A stretch of 64,000 nt of DNA from Kitagawia praeruptora (taxonomy: Eukaryota > Streptophyta > Magnoliopsida > Apiales > Apiaceae), in assembly GCA_037693485.1 (NCBI GenBank), contig CM075349.1, forward strand, positions 29,085,501 to 29,149,500, written 5' to 3'. The notes beneath the pieces were generated by a model. The model did not search any database, had not been told where the DNA came from, and saw only the letters and a program-made list of their open reading frames with translations. The position numbers were made by a program, and so were the translations under genes. Positions 43,546 through 53,471 of this stretch are shown in pieces. Position 1 is the first letter of the stretch. Each line of letters opens with the position of its first letter.

Positions 43546-44149
43546 AAACAACGCGATGCAAACATATATTCCTATGCGGCTCTGCAACCTGCTCAGCAAA
43601 ATTCTAAATCTAATTCCAAGTTACAACTTACAGCACCTCACATAACTTGTATTTTCATTGTAAAATAGAACAGGAATCAGAAAGAAACATAAAACATGGT
43701 GCAAAGGAGTGGTAATGATCATATAAATTATAACAGGGGATGAGTTCTTCGTATTAGTACTCCTGCATTACTTAAGGACTTCAGTATCTACCCTTCATGG
43801 CTTCATCCTTCATTCTAAACGTCAAAAAGTCCAACATTTGCAGCGTAAAAAAAAGCATTTCCAAAATAGATGTTACTATATATGTTAGAATAGTATCTGT
43901 TCAGTCAATATTAAGTACGGCTTGAATCTTAAACACTCATGAAAATAAGGGCAAGTCTCTAACTCCTGGTCATGTATGCTTAAAAACATTTTCCAAATAA
44001 TTCACCAATATAAAAACAAATTGTAATTCAAAGTTCAGATTCAGAGCCTGATTTCTACAAACAATGGAACAGGAAAATTGAAACAAAGCATACAAAACCA
44101 TTTAATCAGATCAGCGGAAAAAAAAAATCATATTCTAGTACTTAGTAAG

Positions 44150-44262
44150 GAAATCTCAATATTTGCGGTTCAGGACCTACTACCATATCTTCCCATAGTA
44201 TGTCCAAGAGCGCCATTGTCAATACTCCGACATTTCCTGCATATGCAATGTTATATATAAGT
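44150..44262 (-). pseudogene. Captured exon, unidentified
   Basis: After a GCAG acceptor the minus strand reads GNVGVLTMALLDILWEDM and VVGPEPQILRFPY, then a stop. The coding character is good but I cannot assign a family. Confidence 0.4.
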
Positions 44263-44675
44263 CTTCCACTACACCACCTAGTTGAAGGCATTAGGAAATA
44301 AACTTGAGAAATAGAATCATGCATAATCTCCAATAGATACCATTAAAAAATAGCCTGTGTACACAGTACATATTTTAGCCACATCAATTAATAACATTAT
44401 CTACTATACATAGCATGGGTATAATGTAATGGATTGATACTGAGGAAAACCCAGATCCAGCCCAATCAACTATCATCCACCCAGTTCTATTGATAAACTA
44501 TCATCCAGGCCTAACCAACATAGATAACTATAAAATTACAGTGACAGAACACCAGCACTTCTACAAAAATCTATCAAAGACCCATAGATATCTGTCAACC
44601 TACAAAATTCACGAACAGATTCACTATATCAGAATTAGTTAATACTAAACATTTACAATAAATCAAACTGAAAAA

Positions 44676-44745
44676 GAGAGAGTAAGACAAAAAGAGAGAG
44701 AGATGGAGAAATGGAGGGGCATAAAGAGAGAGGGAGAAGAGAGGA
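44676..44745. repeat. GAGA-rich tract
   Basis: Purine-rich (GA)n-like sequence with repeated AAGAGAGAGA; on the minus strand this is a CT-rich leader of the kind found in plant 5' UTRs, upstream of the captured minus-strand exons. Confidence 0.7.
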
Positions 44746-45123
44746 GATTATAATTTAAACCAAAGCAAGGTATACCACAAAATCGAAAACAAATAAAGAT
44801 CTAACCTTAATTAAATACAAACCAAGCTTAGACACGAATTTGTTGAATAGGCTGGAACCTTAATTGAATCCTTCAACCCTTGAATAAACACTAATAGATC
44901 TTGAACACCTACAATAAAATTGAGAGAGACGAGAGAGTAAGAGAGGTAGTGGGAAAGAGAGAGGTGATAGCTTTATACCTGAAAATCGAAAACAAACAAA
45001 CCCTAGGTGTTGGAACCCGCTCGAACCCTAATTGAATCCTTCAACCGGGTGAATTTAAGATGAAAAACTAGGGGAGAATTCCAGTGAAAGAGAAGAGTGA
45101 GTGAATGAGTGGGAAAGACTAAA

Positions 45124-45178
45124 GCCCCAATTTGTTCTGCCCCCAATTTGTTCTGCCCCCAATTTGTTCTGTCCCAAT
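45124..45178. repeat. Short tandem repeat (CCCCAATTTGTTCTGC)3
   Basis: Three consecutive 17-bp units plus a partial one, inside CACTA element 1. Confidence 0.93.
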
Positions 45179-45805
45179 TTTTGTTTTGCCGCTCACAGTT
45201 ATTTCATTTGCCGCTCCCAATAATTCACAACTAAAAATAAGTGCCACTCTTTTTATTTCAAATTTTATTTTAAAAATATAACATATTCCTATTAATTTGT
45301 TGATAATTTTAGTTAAATTATAATAATTCATAATTATTGCAAGCCATTATTTTTTATAATATAATTTCTAATGATTTTAATAAAAATTCATTAGTTTTCA
45401 TATATTACTGTTTTCTTGAAATTATCAGTTTATTTTTTTTTTTGCTAAGTAATTATCAGTTTATTTTAATTTCTTGAAATTAAAATATAATTATTAAATC
45501 TACTGTTTTCATAATTTTATAATAATTCACAACTTATACGTAACTTAGTTTTCTTTATTAAACTTTTAATGAATTTAGTTAAAATTTAATATATAATGTT
45601 TGGATATTACATTATTTTAAAATCTTTTTATTTGAAATTTATAAACAAAATTAAAATATTTATGAAAAATCAATAATTTAATTATTTGATGGAATATTAC
45701 GTGTTAAAATGATTATTTCAATGATTTTATTAAAATCAATTATTTTTAAAGTCAAATAATTATTAAATCATTAATTTTAAATGAAATAGAAATTTTGTTA
45801 ATGAA
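45179..45805. other. AT-rich part of CACTA 1, nothing recognised
   Basis: AT-rich filler between captured exons and the right subterminal repeats. No coding or structural signal seen. Confidence 0.6.
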
Positions 45806-47725
45806 TACTCTATGGTAACACAGCTCATGGTGTTACCCACTGTTAACACCTTTATGACTAAAGTAACATACTTTTATGCCTATGGTAACACCACAATCAA
45901 AAGGTTGCGATAGGTCAAAATTTTGATAGCTATGGTAACACCCTTAGTGGTAACACCCATGCCAAAAGGTTGCGATAGGCCATCTATGGCGTAGTGCAAA
46001 ATGTCAGAATTGTCGTCCGGAAACTGATGTACCAGCTTATGCTTGATTATAGAAGTAGACGCGCGGGTTCGATGTCAACGGATCAGACTCGTGGCAATCG
46101 CAAGAGCGTCAAACCAGCGAATGATCAACAAAGGATATGATGACGTAAGATAGAAGAAGAAGGTAGACGGGTTACCTCGACTTTGCGCAATAGCTAAGGA
46201 CCAGAGGCAAGTATTTTCTTAATCATCCTAAACACTTTTTATTTTATGTTTCATTGATTCATATCATGACGAATTGCTCTTGTTCAGAGCTATTCGTGAT
46301 TCTTAAATATTTTTGTGCGAATACAGTTGCTTGATATTGGTACCTTTGATGTGGGGAATTGTTTAAGATAAACTCTTCATATCCTTATTATCGTAGTAAA
46401 TAATATGGATGTGAACTGTATGTGAAACTAAGCATTTCCTGTTGAATTCGGAAATTGCTCTATTGGATTGGAAAATGATAAAGCATATGAGGCCATGATT
46501 GCTATCATGGTCCAGCAAAATATTTATTGGAAAGCGTAGGAGGCCATGGTTGCTACCATGGTCCAGCAATATTTAAGGAGGATATGGTAACCATTCCATC
46601 TTCCTATAGGCTAACATTACTTGCCTATTTTGGTACCACGGAAATCCTTGTTATACCTATGGGTATAGGAATGTACCGGTAGTTATAAAGGGGTCCCATT
46701 GCTTAAGAACCTGATCAGGGGGCAATGGTGTTTCAGTAAAGTGTATCCAATCCATATCGCCAGAATGGCTATTATATATTGTGAATTGGCAGATGATTCA
46801 TTTTTATGACATGCCAAATGATTTCAGTTATGATGTGAATTATATCACAGTTGTTGATTCAGTTTCTCTATATACTGTTTTACATTTCAGTTGATTTTAT
46901 GCCCCACTTATCCTGGTTTATATCAAAATTTTATACGCTTGCTGAGCATTTCTTTCGCTCATACTTGCTGTTGTAAATTCTAACATTTCAGTAAGGTAGT
47001 TTGGCGAGACGTATCCGCACACTTCAGAAAGAGAAGAGGCGTGATGCTATTTCGAAGATGACTTGGCTCAGGATGTCTGGATTTAGAGTAAGATCTATTT
47101 TATATAATTGAGTTCTAATATTTATTATTATTATGTATAGTCTAGTTGGTCTGGCGTACTTTTTATCGAAGTTACACCAGTGGTTTAAGATTTGATCAAA
47201 GAGAATGTTGTAAAGAATGAATGCTTTTTATCTAATGGAATTTGGATTCTTGTTTCTAGCCCTATAACCTTAAAAGATCTTGGTATGTTTGGGGTCACAT
47301 ATATTATATTTCCAGTGTTGGACAATCATAAGTGAATGATTATTATTAAACAGATGTTTCATTTTGAGGATTTTCGCGTGACAACCAAATCTCCTGACCC
47401 CGGATTTGGGGGGTGTCACATATGGAGATAACCATACTCACGCGACCTCGCTGGGCCTGACCGTAAGCCTTCATAGTAAACATGCTCTGGGCCATGCTGG
47501 ACCTCTAGGCCTCGCTAGACCTCTAGGCCTCGCTGGACCTCGTGAACTTCGACCCCGCCCCTTAGGGCTCGCTGGCGATCTCATTTTATAGAATAATGTG
47601 ATGAACCTCCCTTTGATGGCGGACTTTAATGATCCATTCTTCACTCCTAGGCCCACTATGTGTGATGTACTGATATCCTAGCCCATTAGGCATGTTTAGA
47701 ACTTATGCCAAATTCGGGCATAACA

Positions 47726-47739
47726 ACTACCCCCCGAGT
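47726..47739 (-). other. Tat polypurine tract
   Basis: On the minus strand ACTCGGGGGGTAGT stands directly before the 3' LTR start TGTTATG. The same 14-mer occurs again at 55058-55071. Confidence 0.8.
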
Positions 47740-47914
47740 CCATATTGCAACTAAAAATGTGATGTGGACTCAAAGAATATCTTCCCAGAAACCTTAATGC
47801 GAGGCCTAGGCCCATTATCAATTACTTCTTTGGGCTCTCATCGCAGGCCCAATAAACCCGAATAGTTACTAACAGTTGTCGCGTCTCGAGATCTGCTCAT
47901 GGCTGCTGAGATGA

Positions 47915-48123
47915 TGACACGTGTCACGTATCCTTCTCTCTCCTAACCTTCTCTCTCCTAACCACTATATAATCTCCAAATTTCAAATCATTTGTCACTT
48001 TCCTTATTAACATCATTCCGAAGTGCTGCCAATTTGCTCCCGGATCAAACAGAGACCCAGCTCGCTTTTAATCAAGAACGAGGCCAAGTTTTCTCAAGAT
48101 TTTCACCGTTTCTTCATCAAAAA
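47915..48123 (+). promoter_or_regulatory. Promoter and first exon of the Tat opposite-strand gene
   Basis: A perfect 12-bp palindrome TGACACGTGTCA (47915-47926, G-box core CACGTG) lies 40 bp before a TATA box, TATATAA (47966-47972). A leader of about 130 bp from near 47995 ends at AAA/GTAAGG (donor 48124). So the extra gene appears to have its own promoter on the strand opposite to the retrotransposon genes and a 5' UTR intron. CACTA element 2 lies in that intron. Confidence 0.6.
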
Positions 48124-48369
48124 GTAAGGTTCTCTCTCTCGTTCTTCATTTAAATGCATATGTAGCTTATAACACTACGCCATAAGTGAACATACGCAAC
48201 CCTTTTTACAAAGCGTTGCACAGAAAGCGTTTCGTTAGATAGAAGTTTGGGGTCTTTTGCAACTGCGCTGAATTGGTGTTGCGTTAGATATAGATTAGCG
48301 TTGCGTATTACCCACAGTGTTTCACATTATGCAACACTAACAGATGGCGTCGCGTTAGATAATTTTTTA

Positions 48370-48887
48370 TTTTTATAAATGGTGACGTGGCAGGAGTGGG
48401 ACCCACACGTGCTGACGTGGCATTTGCTGACGTGGCAGAAGTGGGGCCCACCTTTGCTGACGTGGCATTTGCTGCCGTGGCAAAAAACGTTGCATTAGTT
48501 ACCAGTAGTGTTGCGTTTGCTCTTTGAAGTGTTGCATTAGATATATTCATATTTTTAAAAAAAATATGACGTGGTAGATGTGGGGCCCACAACTGCTGAC
48601 GTGGCAGTGTGGGACCCACAAGGGTGCCGTGGCAGGAGGCCCATCATGCTGACGTGGCAATTGTGGGACCCACAATTGCTGACGTGGTAGAAGTGGGGCC
48701 CACCTTTGCTGACGTGGCATTTGCTGACGTGGCAGAAAGCGTTGCATTAGATACCTGTAGTGTTGCATTTGCTGTTTGAAGTGTTGCATTAGATACATTT
48801 ATATTTTTTTAAAAAAAAATATGACGTGGCAGATGTGGGACCCACCACTGCTGACGTGGTAGTGTGGGACCCACAAGGGTGACGTGT
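48370..48887. repeat. Alternating TGACGTGG and GTGGGRCCCAC motif array
   Basis: About 13 TGACGTGG words (most TGACGTGGCA) alternate with eight GTGGG(A/G)CCCAC palindromes (for example near 48394, 48442, 48581, 48608, 48662, 48692, 48835, 48863). There is a larger repeat of about 254 bp (the A-rich ATATGACGTGG block near 48560 recurs near 48814). GGNCCCAC is the known TCP class I site and TGACGTGG a bZIP-type site. Confidence 0.9.
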
Positions 48888-49611
48888 AATATCATTTTAT
48901 TAGATAGATATTGACATCCGTACGGTTGGATCGTTCAAAAATATTTTTTAAAAAATAGAAACAATACGATCCGTAACAAAGCACTAGTTACGAGTCATAT
49001 TGAAAATAGTAGTGATCTACTAAGATCTCCAATCAAATTAATTTTTTATTTTCTGAAACTTGGGGAATATCATTATATTAGATATATATTGACATCCGTA
49101 CGGTTGGATCGTTCAAAAATATTTTTAAAAAAATAGAAATAATAATCCGTAACAAAGCACTAGTTACGAGTCATATTGAAAATAATAGTGATCTACTAAG
49201 ATCTCCAATCAAATTAATTTTTTATTTTCTGAAACTTGGGGAATATCATTTTATTAGATATATATTGACATCCGTACGGTTGGATCGTTCAAAAATATTT
49301 TTGAAAAAATAGAAATATAGTCCGTAACAAAGCACTAGTTACGAGTCATATTGAAAATAGTAGTGATCTACTAAGATCTCCAATCAAATTAATTTTTTAT
49401 TTTCTAAAACTTGGGGAATATCATTATATTAGATATATATTGTCATCCGTACGGTTGTATCGTTCAAAAATATTTTTCTAAATATAGAAACAATACTCCG
49501 TAACAAAGCACTAGTTACGAGTCATATTGAAAATAGTAGTGATCTACTAAGATCTCCAATCAAATTAATTTTTTATTTTCTGAAACTTGGGGAATATCAT
49601 TATATTAGATA
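48888..49611. repeat. 176-bp satellite-like tandem array (4.1 copies)
   Basis: Units start at 48888, 49066, 49242 and 49417 with AATATCATT(T/A)TATTAGATA, and a 19-bp partial unit starts at 49593. Periods are 178, 176, 175 and 176 bp. Shared internal words include GACATCCGTACGGTTGGATC and AACAAAGCACTAGTTACGAG. The array lies inside CACTA element 2. Confidence 0.95.
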
Positions 49612-49948
49612 ACTATTTTTTTAATTATTTTTTAATATATAACTATTTTTTCGATGATTCAACCACGTGGATCCTAATATATAACTATTTTTTTTAATTA
49701 TTTTTTAAAATTCCTTGATTTAATTAGTTTAAAAATTAAAATTATATTTTAAAAAAATAAAAAACCAACAAAGTAACACACCACGTCCAGTATAACACAT
49801 TCTTTAAAATTTTGGGCACAGGGCTCGAGGTGAAAATTTTGGGCGGAAAATTTCCCCCTTAAACAAAATAATTCATCTCAAAATCTCTTACCCTGCTCAT
49901 TTCAAAATCTCTTGCTCTGCTCATTTGAGCACCAGTCCTATACCCCTT

Positions 49949-49953
<5 letters not shown>

Positions 49954-50004
<51 letters not shown>
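49954..50004. repeat. (CT)n microsatellite
   Basis: About 25 CT units, located where a 5' leader of the captured TRAP-alpha gene would be. Confidence 0.96.
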
Positions 50005-50008
<4 letters not shown>

Positions 50009-50176
50009 TCTCTAATTGATTTGGGTTTCAATTTTGAGATTCAAATTAGGGTTTTGGAGTTTCAACTTTGGGGCTATCATTCTGGGTTTCAATTTTGAGA
50101 TTCAAATTAGGGTTTTGTTTTACTAATTTGAGTTTTATAATGTTTGTCTAACTCTTGTGACACCGTGACACCACAG

Positions 50177-50466
50177 TTGCTAGATGTCAATCAAGATGAA
50201 GAACTTGGGATTGTGGGCGATGATGTCCAAGATTTCAGCGATGGAAGTTTTAGTCCAGCTCCTGGCGTGGAAACAGTTTCCGTCTTCCCTAGAAATCCAT
50301 CAAAGTGTTAGTATCTTTCTTCTTTATGGGTGTTCAGTTTGAATATTACACTACTTCATGGAATAAGACTGGTGTATCCGAAGACTTATTAAAATCTCAC
50401 TTTTTATCTATGCAGCTGTTGTTGCTGGGGAACCAACTGATCTCTTAATTGGATTGCAATATGAGG
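50177..50466 (+). pseudogene. Translocon-associated protein alpha (TRAP-alpha) fragment
   Basis: Exon 50177-50304, after a CAG acceptor, reads ELGIVGDDVQDFSDGSFSPA and then PGVETVSVFPRNPSK. After an intron, 50416-50466 reads VVAGEPTDLLIGLQYEG before GTAATT. This is the start of the lumenal domain of plant TRAP-alpha (SSR alpha), an ER translocon subunit, recalled from the family. The two exons do not join in one frame at the visible GT/AG borders, and the remainder (lumenal domain end, membrane span, cytosolic tail) is missing. Confidence 0.85.
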
Positions 50467-50559
50467 GTAATTATTGTTCATCTTGGGGTTGTGTTCTTAT
50501 TGTTTATATTTGAGTAACACACATCCTTTGATTGTTAATTTTGTTGTCAATACGTCTAG

Positions 50560-50658
50560 GTTCTTTCTGATTCTACAAATAAGCGAGATTATGATGAACA
50601 ACTTAGAAAAGAAGAATATAAGAGCGTTGCACAGAAATCTCCTGATACTTCACATCAG
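50560..50658 (+). pseudogene. J-domain (DnaJ-type) exon fragment
   Basis: Between CTAG and a GTACAA donor the frame reads VLSDSTNKRDYDEQLRKEEY. VLSD..KR..YDEQL is the end of a J-domain helix IV. The HPD motif and earlier helices are absent. It directly follows the TRAP-alpha piece, so a chimaeric transcript would mix two unrelated proteins. Confidence 0.65.
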
Positions 50659-50925
50659 GTACAAATGTAATTTCATTTCCGTTATTTCTGTAACTGGAGA
50701 TCTTACATTTAAACATGCATATTATCTAGGTAGGGAACCATTTTAAAATCAGTCAAGGTGAATTTCAAAAGTTACTATTGTACTTGGCCATTGTTCCTGA
50801 CTGGAAAAGTTTAAGCCAACTTAAATGTCTGCGCCTAGTTTCATTAGTTAGTAGTGTTAAATTTGCATAGAAGCACAAGAGAACAAGTTGGTAATACATA
50901 AAAGAATGTGCAGAGAAAATTAATG

Positions 50926-51163
50926 GAGTTTCAGTGGACATAAGAAAATCTAGTGTCTGGACAGTTGAATCACAAAAGAAACAAAAGACCGAACCTCTAA
51001 GGTTTATACTCAGTGGACATAAGCTGCAGAGAAAGGAGTTTCAGCAGGTAATGCATAAATTTAATGGGAAAGTGTGCAAAGATTCTCATAATTGGTCATA
51101 TCAGGCAACACATTTTATTGTCCCTGAACCAATACGTCGTACAGAGAAGTTTATTGTCTCATA
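50926..51163 (+). pseudogene. BRCT-domain DNA-repair protein fragment
   Basis: The frame reads KTEPLRFILSGHKLQRKEFQ, then VCKDSHNWSYQATHFIVPEP and IRRTEKFIVS, then a stop. LRFILSGHRLQRKEFQQV and the W-x-x-x-x-THFI pattern belong to a BRCT domain of a plant DNA-repair family protein as I remember it. The domain's C-terminal helix is cut off by the stop. It is another captured piece, on the same strand as the others in this element. Confidence 0.7.
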
Positions 51164-51589
51164 ATTCATGTTTTGTTGGAGAATTTAAGTGATCTGAGTT
51201 TGAATTTGGTCGTTCTTCAATCTCTATTGTATCTTTATTCATTTTTTAGAAATACAGTATATCTCTAATTAGATTTTTTAGGTGAATTAGGATTTTTTGG
51301 GGCTTCGATTTGGGCTTACTAGTTAGCAATGCTGGTTAGCTAACTAATACAAATGTGGAATGACCCCTATGTATGGACATAAGCATATGGTAGGTCGCAT
51401 ATGTTCTTTGACTACATATGTTCATATTACGTTACATTATTTCTAGTTCTAACTTCAAGTTGCTTTATTACCTGATTTTGGATCTTATAATTTGGAACAT
51501 TTGTGCAGGTACAGGAAGTAATGGTGAAATAATTACTGAAATATTCAGTCTTGTCCTGCTTTGACAGAGTTCAGATGCCCGGGACATTG

Positions 51590-51672
51590 ATATACAAGTC
51601 ACAAGTGCTTTGTTGCAACCATTTACAGGGGAGCAATGGAGATTCAATCAGCAGTACCAAATCAACACAGTA
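51590..51672 (+). pseudogene. Exon-like fragment, unidentified
   Basis: The frame reads DIDIQVTSALLQPFTGEQWR and ends at a GTAAGT donor. No family is recognised. It lies between the BRCT piece and the Tat extra ORF, so it belongs either to CACTA 2 or to the Tat intron. Confidence 0.35.
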
Positions 51673-51938
51673 AGTTCTGAATTTGGAGTTAAAATAGCTA
51701 TGAAAAAGAGTTGATATGAGTATGAGAACCAATCTTACACAGACAATTCTCAGCATATATCAACATATATGTTCTCGGCAATTTATTTCGCGTGTTTGGG
51801 ACTGCTAGGGTAGTACAGAAGCAACCACAGTGGAAGCTAGCAAAAACCCAATGAGGTATGCTTAACATCAATCCTTGCAAAGTAGCAGTAAAACTGATTC
51901 ACTTGGACCAATTATTATCTATCTCATTCAAACTATAT

Positions 51939-53025
51939 ATGGACCCTCAATGGTCGCAAGAGGATTTCACCAGAGAGACCCCTCTGACTACATGGAGAAC
52001 CAGACGACCCTCTAGCTCGCAGAGCCATTCCGTCAATATCCCCTCGGGCTCGTTAAATCCAACATCCACAACTGTTCCCCCCTCTTCTGTTCAAGGCGAA
52101 GTTGACAAACTACTGAAGAAAGGGCAGGAATTCTTTGCTACCGTCCCCAAACTTCTTTCTCCCCTTAACAAGAATCTTCTCAACATAAGCCCCATAATAC
52201 TTACCATCACCTCTTCAATAGACTCTCTTGGCCATGCTTACTATGAGCTCAAGGGTGGAGGTGATAACGAAGCAAACTCTGATGATTCTGATTACGAAGA
52301 ACCTTCTTCTGATGATGGTGGCCTGGACGAAGTGGCCAGAGTTGTTAATTTTGAAGATTACAACTACATTCCTGAAGCCTCCCCTTGTCCTTATATTCCG
52401 ACCCCTCAACCCGAGCTGGAGGGTGTTATTTACGTTGGGGGACCTCGCCCTGAGGACATTGAAGAGGGCTCGAAAGTGAAGCCAGGCCAACCTCGGATCT
52501 TAGGATGCAGAGACTTATCCACAACTCTTAATGCCGAATCCTTGAAAAAAGCAGTTGATACATACAGACCGGAGGGCAAGATCATTCTACCAAAGGCCTC
52601 TATGCGATGTTATCGCTTTAACTATTCAGAAAATGGAGGAAGAGTGCCTCGAATGGTGTTGTCATCTGCCATGATGAAAATCAGCGTCTCTTCACCTCTT
52701 CACCCCTTTATCAGAGACGTATGCGAGACCTACCACCTTGATCCTATTCAGATTAATCCCAACGGGTACAGAGCAATGATAGCCCTTTACATTCTCTACC
52801 ACAAACTAGGATATCCCAAGCTTGATGCGAGGACCAAGGGATACTTCCTATAATTGAAGAGATGCGGGCCATCTGACTTTGGATATGTTTATTTCTCGGT
52901 CTGGCCAGAATTTAATAAGAAAGAACTCTACCATGGCGGTCCGAGCAATGCAGGCTCGTGGAAAGGACCGTATTTGTATGTCCACGAGGTGCCCCGAATC
53001 AAGACTTCTTTTAATTACCTTCCAG
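51939..53025 (+). pseudogene. Tat extra gene, main exon, with a nonsense mutation
   Basis: Start at MDPQWSQEDFTRETPL (the frame is open further upstream). An acidic linker (DDSDYEEPSSDDGGLDE) is followed by a globular domain with ILPKASMRCYRFNYSENGG, PFIRDVCETYHLDPIQINPN and YRAMIALYILYHKLGYPK. A single TAA at 52851-52853 interrupts it. Coding then continues in frame (RCGPSDFGYVYFSVW, GSWKGPYLYVHEVPRI) to a GTATAA donor at 53026. Such opposite-strand ORFs between pol and 3' LTR are known in Tat elements; this layout resembles plant mobile domain-like proteins. Function unknown. Confidence 0.75.
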
Positions 53026-53107
53026 GTATAAAGCTGTCCTTTAGATTCCACTTCACTTCTATTTTTTTTTAAACACACATTCTGACTCAACACCTATGAG
53101 ATCGCAG

Positions 53108-53298
53108 TTGGTCAAGTGCGAACCGTCCTGAAGGGAGAAGAGAAGACACGTGCTGATGATGTCTTGAAAACTCTACGCGATGATAGGAATATTCGAACCC
53201 TCATCACACTAGAAAACTTAATTGAATGCGAATTCTTGAAAGAAGGGATCGAGCTTCCCTTTGAGGCGGGGCCTTCAGATGCGAAGAAGGCTTCGTGA
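53108..53298 (+). pseudogene. Tat extra gene, second exon
   Basis: After TCGCAG the frame reads VGQVRTVLKGEEKTRADD, then LITLENLIECEFLKEGIELP, and meets TGA after DAKKAS. It continues the protein of the preceding exon across an 82-bp intron. Whether the TGA is a true stop or splicing to the next exon avoids it is not clear. Confidence 0.65.
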
Positions 53299-53471
53299 AA
53301 AAAAAAATTGCGAGAAGAGGCCTCGTCCTCTAGAGTTGTAGTCGCAGAAAGTGAGAATTTTTTTACTTTTGTAGTTTGATAACTTCTTTACACCAACTAT
53401 TTTTATTGTCTTCGTATTTTCATCTTTCGTAATTATTATCTCTAACTGCTTTCTACTCCCATTTTGCAGGC

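Larger units (their letters stand above)
27138..45996. mobile_element. CACTA element 1 (18.9 kb with nested copia)
   Basis: The terminal inverted repeats start CACTACGCCATAGATGGCCT at both ends (28 of the first 29 bases agree) with a 3-bp target duplication CAA (27135-27137 and 45997-45999). Without the copia element and its 5-bp repeat it is about 4.7 kb. Subterminal zones carry many TATGGTAACAC/GTTACCATAG words in both orientations, as in En/Spm-type elements where the accessory protein binds. I see no transposase. Its interior instead holds pieces of host genes on the minus strand (EDM2-like, PP6 and unidentified exons), making it a gene-capturing, non-autonomous element. Confidence 0.93.
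19383..47420 (+). mobile_element. Non-autonomous LTR element (LARD) with 3.9-kb LTRs
   Basis: A 5-bp target duplication, TATGG, lies at 19378-19382 and 47421-47425. Both LTRs begin TGTAACGACCCG and end GGGTGTCACA. Each is about 3.92 kb once the CACTA in the right one is removed. Only 1337 bp lie between them, with a primer binding site, a polypurine tract and a trace of gypsy integrase. By eye I find about 20-25 differences between the LTRs, roughly 0.6%, so insertion was recent. The element must borrow enzymes; the long LTRs and end sequences resemble Tekay/Del-type chromoviruses, but that is a guess. Confidence 0.92.
24642..47420 (+). repeat. LARD right LTR, interrupted by CACTA element 1
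   Basis: The two parts, 24642-27137 and 45997-47420, match the left LTR at 19383-21878 and onward. The split falls at GTTTACAAAATGTCAG in the left LTR. CAA is duplicated on both sides of the CACTA, so the empty site is directly visible in the left LTR. Confidence 0.95.
18807..47725 (-). repeat. 3' LTR of the Tat element, interrupted at 19383-47425
   Basis: On the minus strand the LTR starts TGTTATGCCCG directly after a purine tract and ends CATCAACA at 18807, giving TGTT/AACA ends. Its two pieces, 47725-47426 and 19382-18807, sum to about 876 bp once the inserted LARD and one TATGG copy are removed. A TATA box lies in the right place. CCTCGC/GCGAGG words occur on both sides of the insertion and throughout the element. 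The left boundary is inferred from the end motif because the 5' LTR is not in the window to compare. Confidence 0.7.
48173..51900 (+). mobile_element. CACTA element 2, right end not found
   Basis: The left terminus CACTACGCCATA is the same as in CACTA 1. It is followed by GCGTTGCA/GCGTTAGAT subterminal words. Inside are repeat arrays, a (CT)n-rich leader and plus-strand fragments of at least three host genes (TRAP-alpha, J-domain, BRCT). No complementary GGCGTAGTG end occurs before the Tat extra ORF at 51939, so the right end is deleted or too diverged; the right limit given is only an upper estimate. No transposase is visible. Confidence 0.65.

Noticed and set aside
47406..47656. Leu/Gly/Pro/Arg-rich open frames on both strands
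   Set aside because: They come from a short tandem repeat (CTCTAGGCCTCGCT) in the Tat LTR.
48888..49611. CRISPR-like or gene-family interpretation of the regular repeats
   Set aside because: Units are contiguous 176-bp monomers with no unique spacers, in a plant transposon.
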